A DNA stretch of 64,000 bases from Caecitellus pseudoparvulus. Lineage: Eukaryota > Bigyra: Bicosoecida. The notes under the pieces are model-generated. The model saw only the letters and a program-made list of their open reading frames with translations, did not search any database and was not told the origin of the DNA. Below are positions 1 to 10,517 of this stretch, piece by piece (the first letter of the stretch is position 1; every line of letters begins with the position of its first letter). The translations under genes and the position numbers were made by a program. The stretch lies in contig CBFFRQ010000068.1 in the NCBI GenBank assembly GCA_965644315.1, forward strand, positions 1,302,001-1,366,000. The letters are read 5' to 3'.

Positions 1-163
1 GTCAGCAATGCAAAAAGTCAAGCTCCGCCACAAACAAGCACTTAGAAAAAGCGACTCCTCCTTCGCGGCTTGGCCGAAGAGCTCCCATGCAGGACTGAAG
101 CGATTCTCGGCGCGAACTTGGTACTGCCTCGGGCGCGTTTCAGCTGCGTTGCGCTGACTCAAC

Positions 164-1786
164 ATGCAGGCCGGTGGTCCTCGCAAGAGCGGTGCGTCCA
201 TACGGGGCAGCAGCACTGGCGGCCCAATAAGAGCGTTCAACGCATCACAGCGGAGGAGATCGGTGGCAGAGAGCCGGATTGCTTCTGAGACTGCCTCAGT
301 GAAGTCAGCTGGCCGGCGCTCTGGAGGGCTTGAAAAAGCGGCCAAGCATCCTGCAAAGGCAGCCAAAGGGCGCAAAGCATTCTCCAAACCACAACTAGAA
401 AGCGGCGGCAGAGTAGAGAAGTCTAGATATGGTGGAGCACAAGAGACAGGTCTTCAAGACCCTGAGAGCACTGGAGCCTTGACGGCAGGTGTGACCCGAG
501 AGGTGGTGTCAGGCCAAGCAGCTGACGAGGGTGAGGAGCTGTCAGCCCTGGAACAGCTTGTGGCACAGCGCAAGGCGCAACGGCTTGAAGAAATCGCCTT
601 GAAGCTGGAACTTGAAGCGCAAGTCGACCCCATGCAAGCAAAGAAACATGGGCTGCTCTGCAAGCTACGCGGGGGCCACACACTGGCTGTGTCGGATTGC
701 CAGTACACTGATGATGGCAAGTACATCACCTCTTGCTCTTTCGATGGCAGTGTTGTGACCTATGACATCAAGCATCAGAAGGTAAAACGGGTCTACGAAG
801 GGCACGTTGGAATGGTGTTTGCGTGCCAATATGTGCCTCGAGCTGGGAACAAGCTCCTCGCAACCGTTGGGCAAGATAGCACAGCAAGGGTGTGGGACAG
901 AAAGTCTGGCAAGTGCAAACTAGTGCTCAAAGAAGAGCAACAACACTCCCTGTACACCGTCGCTTGGTCTCCGAATGGAAAGCGGCTAGCCACCGCAGGC
1001 GAGGACCGCAGCATCATTGTGTGGGACATCAAAACTGCGCTCGAATGTGCAGACGACCCCACCTTGACGAACGAAGCTATTGTAGACTTCAAGATGTTTC
1101 CATACCCTCAAAACTTTCATGGCCACCGAGGCCCGATTCGCAAGCTACTCTTTGCCCGTGATGGCAAGAGCCTGATCTCTTGCTCTGACGACGGGCGAAT
1201 CAAGAACTGGAAGCTAGGGAGCTCAGGAGGCGGAGCCGTCTCAGTTTCCATCGATGCACATGCTGGGGGCGTACTTGATATGGACATGTCGCCTGATGGA
1301 GTTAAGTTCGCCTCCTGCAGCCGTGACGGCACCATCAAGCAATGGTACACCAAGTCGGGGCTGCAGCTGACAACCTTCGTTGGCCATGGGGGCTGTGTCT
1401 ACACTGTGCGATATACGAGAGAGGCTCCACTAGAGTCAGAGAGCCCACCAGTTGGTCGCAGGCTCGTGTCGGGGGGGCATGACCTGTCTGTCATTGTGTG
1501 GGATGCCGAGACAGGCGCCGTGCTGCACCGGATGGCTGGCATCCACAGGAGCTATATTTTGTCGGTTGCAGTGAAGCCTGATGGCAGGGAATTCGCGACA
1601 GCTTCCGGGGATCATACTGTTGGTGTTTGGCGGGCAGTAGCTCCGACAAATTGGGATAGGGTGGCAGAGGCGGTGCAAGGGGCACTGAGCAGCATGGGGC
1701 AGTCTTGCTTGGAGGCGCTTGGGCTGTCTGACCACTTCTCCTTCGCCAACACTGCAAGTGCTGCAACAGCAGGTGCTGCTCGGTGA
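164..1786 (+). CDS. WD40-repeat protein, single exon
   Basis: A 540-residue intronless gene starting at the ATG at 164. The first ~110 residues are low-complexity and rich in Ser, Gly, Arg and Lys. Residues ~125-160 form a charged helix. From ~165 to ~515 there is a series of WD repeats, seen as recurring dipeptides such as VWD, IKNW and VGVW, each preceded by a GH (GHVGMVF, GHRGPIRKL, GHGGCVYTV). There are about seven, enough for one beta-propeller, so the protein is probably a scaffold in a larger complex. I cannot place it in a specific WD40 family. It converges on the UTP5 gene; the two stop codons are separated by a single base (1787). Confidence 0.8.
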   Translation: MQAGGPRKSGASIRGSSTGGPIRAFNASQRRRSVAESRIASETASVKSAGRRSGGLEKAAKHPAKAAKGRKAFSKPQLESGGRVEKSRYGGAQETGLQDPESTGALTAGVTREVVSGQAADEGEELSALEQLVAQRKAQRLEEIALKLELEAQVDPMQAKKHGLLCKLRGGHTLAVSDCQYTDDGKYITSCSFDGSVVTYDIKHQKVKRVYEGHVGMVFACQYVPRAGNKLLATVGQDSTARVWDRKSGKCKLVLKEEQQHSLYTVAWSPNGKRLATAGEDRSIIVWDIKTALECADDPTLTNEAIVDFKMFPYPQNFHGHRGPIRKLLFARDGKSLISCSDDGRIKNWKLGSSGGGAVSVSIDAHAGGVLDMDMSPDGVKFASCSRDGTIKQWYTKSGLQLTTFVGHGGCVYTVRYTREAPLESESPPVGRRLVSGGHDLSVIVWDAETGAVLHRMAGIHRSYILSVAVKPDGREFATASGDHTVGVWRAVAPTNWDRVAEAVQGALSSMGQSCLEALGLSDHFSFANTASAATAGAAR

Positions 1787-1787
1787 T

Positions 1788-3512
1788 TCATGCATTTACA
1801 GTCCCTTCTGAGTGGGCCAGCAGCAGGTTGAGTCGTCCCTTCAGCCTCAGCAGCTTCTTAAAAGTTGCCATGCGCTGATTCACTGCCTGGTACAGCACCA
1901 TCAGCTTTGCGCTGAGATCAGGGACAGACATGAGGCTGCCGGCATGGCACTGCAGCACGGCATTCATCCACTTGAGCAAATGGGCACCCCGGGTGGGGCG
2001 TCGGTCGAACTTGGACATGAGCTGGGACAATAGCTTCAGAGCATCTGCTCCTGTCAGGGCTGAAACAGTGGAATGGATGGCCTCCTGGGAGCTGGACGCC
2101 GTCAGGCATCGCTCCAGAAGGGCGTCGTTCCCTGCAGCGAGTGCTTGGGACAAAGGAATGGTCACGCTGGCGGACTTCCTGGCAAGGGCCTCTGAAGTCT
2201 CTGGCTGGACGTCGCCGGGATCAGACGCAGCTGCAGCAGCAGCAAGCTCTGCAACCCTCTCACCCAAGGTCAAATGGCCAGAGCTCCTCTCCTTCTTTGC
2301 AGCTGGGACAAGGTCCGCGATACTGGCATGCAGCTCACCAAGGCCCCGAGGACGCTTCTGGGATGCGAGCTTCAGGGCTGTACCCGAGCCTGCCGCGGCT
2401 GGCCCATCTCCAGAGAGTGACAAGCTGCCGGGGACAGGCATGCCAGCACCTCCAAACACTGCAGCGGCGGTGGAACCACTGGGCGAGGACCAGAATGCAG
2501 CTGCGACATGCCCAGGTGGCTGCAACGTGCTCGCGCTTCCTTCCCACTGAAGGTCTCCAGAAGCAAGGGCCGAGGCTTGAGCAGTGCAAACTCGTCCATC
2601 TTCCAGTGAGGCCAGGACTTTGATGTCACCGTCGCCAAAATGCGCGGACAAGTGCTGCGCGACGGCCGGAAGCGCAGTAGACACAACGTCAGCAGACCAT
2701 GAGGTTGCGTCGCTGGGCAATGGCACAGCGTGCAGTCCTCGTGACGAGTCAGCCAGCAGAAGACAGTTGTCAGCTACCGATGCAGCACAGGTGTGGGGTA
2801 CCGCAGTGCCCTGAAGGGGGCAGCAGTCCAAAGCTGGCATGCCCCCCGTTCGAAGGCTGACACCAACCACTGCTGCCCCAACAATGAGAGCTGCGAAAGG
2901 ACCAGACCCCTGCACAAGTTGCATATCCGCTGAAACATCAAGTTGTGTGCTCGCCAATACATCGCCAGAGACGCCCCAAGCCACGAGCAGGCCTTGGGAG
3001 TCGAGCGACAACACTGCCGCTTCGCCAACACCTTGCACCAGACCTGTTACAGCTGCCGCATGAGCTGTCTGTGTCGAGAACACCGAGCGCTGCCCATTCG
3101 ATAGAGAAACAGAGTAAATAGAACCTGAACTGGAGCCGATCAGCACGTTTCCGTTGAAGAGAGCAACAGCGCAGACCTGCTGCCCCTTCGGAGCCCCCCT
3201 GCCAACACGCCGAAATCTCGCGTCACCCTGGCGAAGGGAAAGGTGGGGACATGTGCGGCTGCAGATCTAGCGCCACAGCCACATGGCAGACTCACAGGCG
3301 CGGCAACGAGCACTTCACCAGCCGAGTTTGAAGCGCAAAGCGTCCACTCGCCGCCTGGGCCAGAGGGGGCAAAGGCCGCAACAGGCACTGCATGTGCAGA
3401 ATGGACGGACCTGCAGCATGCATGCAGGAGAGTCTGAATGTGATGCTGATCTTGGGAGCATGTCGGGCGCTTTCGGCCCGCTGTGATCCAGCACTCACCG
3501 CTGGAGGCTCAT
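1788..3512 (-). CDS. WDR43: UTP5/WDR43, small-subunit processome WD protein (3 exons)
   Basis: Proposed exons, 5' to 3' on the minus strand: 3512-3499, 3410-3296 and 3227-1788, giving 522 residues. The introns (88 and 68 nt) have GTGAGT donors and CAG acceptors, and the frame is kept. The first exon is only 14 nt. The N-terminal half is WD-like (for example GSSSGSIYSVS). The last ~120 residues match the UTP12-type C-terminal domain of UTP5/WDR43: a helical stretch containing LLKWMNAVLQCHAGSL, then LMVLYQAVNQR and LLRLKGRLNLLL. In known homologues this protein belongs to the t-UTP subcomplex that starts the nucleolar SSU processome and supports pre-rRNA transcription. The identification rests on the C-terminal domain and is fairly secure. 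Confidence 0.82.
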
Positions 3513-3728
3513 GGCACCTGGGACAGCGGAAATTGCACTGCAGAACAGAGCTCTTGCAGGCACTGGAAGCCCTGCTGAAGAGGGCGCGAACACCCAAGCA
3601 GCTCCGGGATAGAGGCGATGACGGCATGCAGGGCGGTCCGTTCGCGATTGCATTGGAGTGTGCCAAGACTGGAATTTGACAAAGCACGGGAGTACGGCAC
3701 AGAAGGGAAGAGCACAACACACATGAGC

Positions 3729-5012
3729 CTACAGCAAGTCGTCTTCGTGACTGATTTGGTCCACCGCACCTGCGTCACATACGGAGCCTTCAACGACCCC
3801 AACTTCAACATCCCCATGGGTGCTCTCATGCTCTTCAGGGGCTGCAGCAGCGGCAGGGGCTGCGAAAAGCTCGGCACGTGCCTCCGCATCCGCCGCTTGA
3901 TCGGCTGCACCGGTTTCCTCGCCGCCACCATAGGCACCCGGGGAACTACCAGCCACTAAAGCTACACCCCCCAATCCAAGTGGATCACTGCTGGCTGCGG
4001 CTGTCGCGACTGCAGCTGCACCAGCTGCTTGGCTGGTTGATGCGGGCGCCACTCGAGCCGTCGTGGCGGCTGAAGCCATGCCAGAGTCTGTCTCCACGAA
4101 CAAGCCCTCTTTCGCAACGCGACACACTTGGTTTTCCAAATACGTGAGCACACGTAGGCCCTGGGCAGCGGCCAGCCTACCCGCATCTTGCTTCTCCAAT
4201 GCCAAGACGAGCTCCTCCGCCGCCTCTGCTTCGTTGGACACTGCGAAACCATCCGCGGCAGCCAAGGCAGCAGAAAATTCTCGCCTTGCTCCAACAACCT
4301 CCCCTTCTGCTAGCAGAAGGATGATCCTGGACAGTGCCATCTTTGCAACATTGTGCGGCTGCTTCAATGCCGAGAACCAGGAGCTGAGGCTTGACATCGT
4401 CTCCATCGCACTTTTGTACTGCCGGTGGCGAAGGAGCAGGGGGAGGCACGCTTTTCCCTTGTCAACAGCGTAAATTGGACGACTGCCGTCACTGTACACG
4501 TCAAGCACACGGTGAAGTACAGCTGACATGGCTGGAATGTCTCCAACCTTCTCATGGCAACGCGCGCATGAGAGAAGGGCATCAGCAGCACGGTCAGGTT
4601 TGGCCGCCAGAGTAAAGTACCCTGATGCAGTTTCAAATGATGCAGCTGCGGCCTTGAGATTCTCCGGGGGGCTAGATTTCGCCACAGGGGCCAGCGCCTT
4701 GGCAGCAGCCTCCAGATCGATGCCAGCTCCCAGATCGTTCCCCAGAGCATGCTGACTTTCGGCACGCCGGGACAGGGCATCCACAAAGCCTGACATGTCT
4801 CCTGCTTTCCTAAATGCCTTGCTGGCATCTCCAAATGCCTGCACCGCCGCCAAATGGTCGGGCTTCCACTTAAAAACACCGGTGGACAGGCTGCAAACAT
4901 CGGAAACGCACGTGAAACGCCACGTGGAGAACCCCATTCAAGGTGCTACTCACGCATTCGAAGCACGCTTCATGCACGATTTAGCCTCTGCTGAGGCATC
5001 TTGGGCAGCCAT
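3729..5012 (-). CDS. NAPG: gamma-SNAP, SNARE-disassembly adaptor (2 exons)
   Basis: Exons 5012-4954 and 4890-3729 (63-nt intron, GTGAGT donor) give 406 residues. The spliced N-terminus reads ...CMKRASNALSTGVFKWKPD, which fits gamma-SNAP far better than the intron-derived ATG at 4937. TPR-like helical repeats follow (AAAASFETASGYFTLAAKPD, ALLSCARCHEKVGD). SNAPs bind SNARE complexes on membranes and recruit the NSF ATPase for their disassembly. The family is normally ~310 residues; this protein carries an extra ~100-residue C-terminal tail rich in Ala, Gly and acidic residues. It lies head-to-head with eL34 across 409 bp and tail-to-head with UTP5. Confidence 0.85.
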
Positions 5013-5421
5013 TTTGCTTTAGCCCGCCAAAACAGCAGCTGTTAACTAGACTGAGGGCAGGCACCTCCCTTGCAGCGGGGGTTCCTCTCCAACCACGGCT
5101 AGTTCAACAATCAATTTCACAAAGGGCTGAATCCTTTCTTGGATGGCATGGCTACGCGCATGTTTTGTGGAGAGTTCGGTGTGTGGAGCGCTAAGTGCGC
5201 TGGACTCGCCAGCGCTTGACCCACCAAAATCTCAACAGTGCATCATTCGCGCACTTGATATTGTACCTCGTCGATAGCCGGTGCCCGCTCTTCCTACGTG
5301 CGCTACTTTCCACACGTAAAGGTGATCTGCACGGCTTCTGTACGCTATTCAGGCACCCTTTGGCCTTAGTTGCTTTTTCAGCTGCTTTGTTGTCAAGTGT
5401 TTCTGTGCCAAACAGTTCAGG
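5013..5421. promoter_or_regulatory. shared upstream region of gamma-SNAP and eL34
   Basis: A 409-bp intergenic stretch between two divergent start codons, so it should hold both promoters. The part nearest eL34 (about 5360-5410) is pyrimidine-rich, as is common around ribosomal protein gene starts. No clear TATA box or other motif could be assigned. Confidence 0.4.
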
Positions 5422-6042
5422 ATGGTGAAGGACGTCCGCGTGACCTACCGCAAGCGTCACTCTTACAACACGCGCAGCAACAAGATCCGTGTTGTGAAGA
5501 CCCCAGGTGCGTCGTGGGGGCAGTGGAGGTGCCTGATGCAGCCTAGAAACAGCCCAATTGCTAGTCCGATATCCGCATGTCAACTTCCGCACACCACCTT
5601 CCGCCTTGCGCTCCCAGGTGGCCGCCATGTCGCCCACTACGTCGCCAAGAAGGCCAAGCCTGTTGTCTGCGGTGTGACTGGCAAGCCCCTCGCTGGTGTA
5701 CGTCTTAAGCTCTGCCTGAGCTGCTCCTCGCTAGGTGCTGCACCTTGCCGCTGGCTCTGCACAGGTGGCTCGCGTTCGCCCAGCAGTCAACTCCCGCCTC
5801 AACCCTCACCGCCGCACCGTCAGCCGCGCATACGGTGGCGTCCTCTCTGCCCAGGCTGTGAAGGAGCGGTGAGTCACGCCGCAGCACCACAAGTGCATTG
5901 TCGCTCCTGCATGAACCCGTATGCATCACAACTTCCCCACAGCATCATGCGCGCCTTCATGATTGAGGAACAGCGCAGTGTCAAAGCTACCCTCCGTGCC
6001 AAGGCTGCTGCTGCTAAGGCCAAGTCCAAGTCTCGCCGATAA
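5422..6042 (+). CDS. RPL34: Ribosomal protein eL34 (4 exons), zinc cysteines missing
   Basis: Exons 5422-5506, 5618-5697, 5765-5868 and 5943-6042 give 122 residues. Introns use GTGCGT, GTACGT and GTGAGT donors with CAG acceptors. The signature segments are all present: VTYRKRHSYNTRSNK near the N-terminus, TVSRAYGG in the middle and RAFMIEEQ before the basic tail. It is a structural protein of the 60S subunit. The usual eL34 carries two CxxC pairs forming a zinc ribbon. Here the first region reads VVCGVTGK, with one Cys only, and the second reads GVLSAQAVKER, with none, so the zinc site appears lost. It converges with IFT27, with 32 nt between stop codons. Confidence 0.93.
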   Translation: MVKDVRVTYRKRHSYNTRSNKIRVVKTPGASWGQWRCLMQPRNSPIASPISACQLPHTTFRLALPGGRHVAHYVAKKAKPVVCGVTGKPLAGVRLKLCLSCSSLGAAPCRWLCTGGSRSPSSQLPPQPSPPHRQPRIRWRPLCPGCEGAVSHAAAPQVHCRSCMNPYASQLPHSIMRAFMIEEQRSVKATLRAKAAAAKAKSKSRR

Positions 6043-6074
6043 ACTTGCAGGTCGTAGTTGCCGCTGCCAATGCA

Positions 6075-6962
6075 TCAAACATCACCTGCCTCCAAAGCAC
6101 CCTTAGCCGCTTGCCACCTGGACGCCAGGCCACTTGCGAGAGCTTCGAAAGGCGCATCCACCCCGCTAGCTTGCAGTGCGCTTGTTTCAAAGTACTCGAG
6201 GTGAAACCCGGCTGCAGTCTCCTTGCCCTCTTCCTCTGATACAACGCGGCGGTCGTCTGACTCAAGGTCCACCTTATTCGCCACAAGCACCCCTGGCAAA
6301 GGCTTTCCTTCCCGTGCGTCCAGCAGCTGCCGGAGCCACTTGGCACTTGATGTAAACGAGTCAGTTACTGTAACATCATACACAACCATGACACAAGATG
6401 CGGTTGACCACTGAGTAGACGAGGAAGGGGCGAGCACGGTGCCTACCACGTCCCAGCACAGGAGGAGCACAGAGCCAACGCACTGTAGATTGGCCAAAGC
6501 CACCTGTGGTAAACACAGCCTGTCCTGGAGTGTCAATCAAGTACTGCTCAACGTCCACGTTCTCTAGCACAGACTTGAACACTTTCGTGTGGAGTTGGGG
6601 AGCGGTGGTCTGTGCAGGCACCAGCTTGCAGGCCAGTCAGAAGCGACACACAGTCACGTGACGCCCAGTTCGCGCACCATCTCATACTGGGCACCCCGCT
6701 CAACCCCCCCTGTACATAAACACTTGATTAGCGCTGTCTTGCCAACTGTGCTGTCGCCTGCAACACAAGCGCCCACGAAATGCAGCAACCGTTGCACAGC
6801 GACGCGAAACGCCAGGGACACACCAAGCACCAACACAGTCTGCCGCAGCAACTCCTGCGAAACGAATCACACAAGAAAGTTGCCCTGGGCGCAATTCATA
6901 CACTCATTCAGCATTCCTACCGAAGGCCCTCCACTTCCAGCGTCGACAGGCGCTCCAGCCAT
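6075..6962 (-). CDS. IFT27: IFT27-type small GTPase of intraflagellar transport (5 exons)
   Basis: Exons 6962-6921, 6854-6824, 6757-6678, 6609-6484 and 6410-6075 give 204 residues. The second exon is only 31 nt. The P-loop GDSTVGKT lies at residues 25-32, the switch-II DTPGQ at 77-81, NKVD at 138-141 and ETSA at 168-171. The spacing between the strand after switch I and DTPGQ, the segment MVVYDVTVTDSFTSSAKW and the motif LPGVLVANK fit IFT27/RABL4 better than ordinary Rabs. IFT27 works with IFT25 in IFT-B and controls exit of cargo from cilia. Two junctions (6678/6609 and 6484/6410) were chosen because they restore family spacing; other nearby donors exist, so cDNA could shift them slightly. 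Confidence 0.78.
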
Positions 6963-9900
6963 ACTTCTGTGGCACGGCTTGGACAGCAAGCACTGGTTGA
7001 TCTCCCAGAAAAGGAAAGAAAAAGCGAGGGCTATACAGACTACTCAGGCTTGCAAAACATCCATGAAACAAGGCATTGCAATTCTTGAATATGTGTATTG
7101 TCCTGCTTGCTCAGTTTGCACACGCACAGGGCAAAGATCGGTGACCGAGAAGTAGCACCGTTGACAAGTGATCTTCCAACAACCCCCTACAAATAAAACA
7201 ACCCAATGAGGCAGTGATGCTGGCAGGAAACTTGGCAGGTTGTCCTAAAAAATCATGCTTTCGTTTCAGTAGACAAACTCGAACGAGCACGAAGAACACC
7301 AGAGTCGAACTGACGACAAATCCACGAATTGAATGTGTCATCCATCAACGCCGAATTTCAGCATGTCATCTCACTCTGCATCGTCCGCACAAGCTCGTTG
7401 TACTGACCCCAAAAGAGACGCCCACATGCTCAACGTTCCCCACCAAGGCGCAGGCTTGCGGAGAAATCTGCATAAAGAACTCAATCGCGCAAGAGCAACA
7501 CGGAGGCACTCTCTCTCTGCTGACGAAGAAGCTGAACGTAAAGAAAAATGGAACTAGAAACAACAGGAGAGAAGTGTCAGGAAACCTTGCCTTGCCAGGG
7601 CCGACAAAATTCGCGGGCAGTGTTGCTCAAGCAGGCAGCTGAAAGCAGCACAACATGAAAGACTTCGAGACACAATTGCACATTGGCGCTGCATCGCAGG
7701 GATTTGTGTTGCTCAGCAAAGGTTACTGAAATAGGCTTCACACATGGCAGAATCTGCCGCGTCAACATTCCCAAAATGATTTACATTGTTGAAAAACTGT
7801 GTGCCATTGTGATAGTATATGACCTCGAACAAAAGCATCTGAACTCATCACCAATTCATGCAGAGTGCTGGACGAAAAGTCAACATACCGTTCACTCGAA
7901 CGCTTGCAAATCATATCATGTGGAGGGTGGAGCACCCTGGCGTTCGAATGCAATTCAACAAATGAGTCACACGTCGGGCCGCCTGGGAAGTCTCTCGTCT
8001 GCCCCAACTGTGACATTTCTCAAATGGAATCCTACACACCTATTACGCCCCACCCTGCACTGCGCTAATCTAGAAACACGCAAGCCGAATCGTCCAGCCA
8101 GTGGCCTGATGTGTGTCATACAGGCGCACTTCAGTCAATCAAAAATGCACCTTCAGAGAACGTGCCGGACAATCGTACGAATTGTATCCTCCTCGTCTAC
8201 AAGAGGAAAAGTAAAGGATAGGGGGGCAGGGCAACTTTGAAAAACTCAATTCGATGTGTTGAGATAAGGGAGTGGTTCGATGATCACGATCTAGTGCACT
8301 TGGGCATTCAGTCCTCTCGTAGAAGGCCTCGCAGGAGGGTTGGTTTAGGCACTGCATTTCAAGAAATGTTGATCTAAATGAGGGGTTGTCAGACAACAGC
8401 ACCTTGCTTGCAAAATGGAAGATTGATAACGCCACATGAAAGGCGAGTGCAACGCAACTAAAACCATTGTGCCTTCTGCCTTGAGAAGGATTAGTCTTTG
8501 CAAGGTCCGATGCTGTGCAGCCACGTAAACAAGTGCTACGTGAGCAAACAAAGGGGCATTGCACTGCCGTCACCCTACCCTTCCCACATGAATTTTACAA
8601 ACGTCATCTGAGGCAAGAGTTTGTTAAGGGGCTGTGCAATTCGTTAATCATTGCGCGTTTCCATAAAAATTAGATATGAAGTCTGTCTCCTGCTCTAGGG
8701 CACGTTTCTGCTCGCGCTGCACACGGCACGCAGCCAAAACCACACCCAAGACAACAGCTGATTGCAGGTGCACCTTCCTTTTCACACCACATGCCACTAA
8801 GCAATACCTTTGTCACCCTCGTTGAGTCTGATACGGAACGCAGAGTAAGGACAGAGGACAGAAATCAGTGCAATAGTGCCAAACTGAAAAATCGTGTCTG
8901 TACTCCAGCCAAGAGCGCGTTTCCCGAAAGTTCTTTCAGAATGCTTATCGCTTCTTCTTTTCTTGGTAAGTGAATTCTACAGGTTGATGTGAAGTCAAGA
9001 GGTAAAACAGACGCAACATACATAGATTTCTTGTTTCTTGTGATGTGAATGTATGAAGCATGCCTCATATCATGATAAAATGTCGCAGAATACCACCAAC
9101 TACCAGAATGCTCGTCAAGGAAACTGAATGGTGAACAAAGGTTTCGGCGTTTGCCATAGAACGCTTGAATGCTGCCTTACCCATCACATTCAGTTCGAGG
9201 TCTTCAGTGAAACACAAGCGCTGTGGTTATTCTAGCAAGCCTGCTTGAAATAATTCAGTGGGAGTTGTTGTGCTCAACATGCTGAGGTCTTTGATATGAT
9301 GAAGTATGAAAACGATTGTTGATCTTGCAGCTCACCATAGATACCTTGTGATGCTCACGCCTCGCAATAATTCTGATGGAGATCTGCACATATGAAAAGG
9401 ATCACCAGCTTGCTGCGAGTTTGGGCCATGGGGCAATTTGCACTGCTGTACTCGACAAACTCTTTAGGTTTGGAAAGATTGTCAACTTGGCTACGGGTTT
9501 CATTGATGTGCTGGTCTTTCACAACTTTCGATTGTCTCCGGGATGTACGTTGCGATGATCACGTGCAGATGATCTGTTGTGTGAAGGTTTGTTGTTGCTA
9601 GAATGTGCACCGTGGTGCTCCCTCTTCAAGAAAACACAACGAATAGAAGCAAAGTGAGAACAGGGAGAGAACTTGCATAGTCGGACATGAATAATGTGTG
9701 GCCACAAGGTGGCCTGCAACTATTGGGTCCAAGCTTGCTCTGATCACTGCTTTGCAAATCGGGTAGTGTCATCGAGAAAGCAAGGAGATTTCTGTGTTAT
9801 ATCAACCCCTCTCGCATTCACTTGCGCATGTATGCTTGCTGTACAATCGGTGAATCAGCTTAAGTGGGGACTCAACACATTGTGCTTCAGAAGCTCGCAC

Positions 9901-10517
9901 CACGTATCAACTCTGACTTCTAGCTTGGACCGCTGCTCTTTGCTGATGTACACTTTGTTGTCCGTTGAATTTTGTCCATCGCAGCCCTAACTCCGCAACA
10001 TAATTTTCACCTTTTCTGTGCAGTTGGCTGATCTTTCTGCCATAGATATTGCTTTAGTTTGCATGTCTCTGAGTGAGTCGCTACGTTGTTGTGCGTTGCT
10101 CTTTTTTTCAGTATCACGTCGGTGCCGGTGCGGAGGAACTGCACGCATCCCTTCCTCGTCTACTTCACTACAAACAACATACTTTGCTAGTGCATGATGG
10201 AAGCCGAACCATTTCTTCCTCTTCGCAGGCGCGTGAGCTTTACTTCTCGAGCTTTTCAGGTCGAGCGAAGGATGAGAAGTACGCTGCGTACTGTACGCAG
10301 CCAAAACACACATGCAAAGTTACATCGGAAAGCCCCTACAGGTTCTGAGAAGAGATTGGGTGCTTTTCGACCATTTTCTTGTGCTCTTGGTGAAACAATC
10401 GACACAGGTTGCGGATCAATCTGTGTCACATGAGCGTTTCGACTGCGTTTCAGGTAGCTTTCACACAGACCGCCCGTGCTGCTCAAGTGGGGCTAGCTGT
10501 CAACTAAGCAAGAGGAC
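6963..10517. other. 3.5-kb AT-richer region with no supportable gene
   Basis: Composition is visibly richer in A and T than the flanks. The open frames (for example 7683-8240) are short, start without good context, have no recognisable motif and do not show the codon use of neighbouring genes. I found no tRNA, 5S rRNA or spliceosomal RNA by eye and no terminal or direct repeats. It may hold long UTRs, a non-coding RNA or a decayed gene. Its last ~500 bases are presumably the promoter and 5' leader of the gene at 10518. Confidence 0.5.

Noticed and set aside
3962-4297. Overlapping frames inside gamma-SNAP, BUD31, CDK and other genes on both strands
   Set aside because: Shadow frames caused by GC-rich codon use; none has domain content.
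7683-8240. 185-residue plus-strand open frame in the AT-richer region
   Set aside because: Poor start context, no motif, Cys/His/Ser-rich random-looking composition unlike neighbouring genes, and overlapping frames on the other strand of similar quality.
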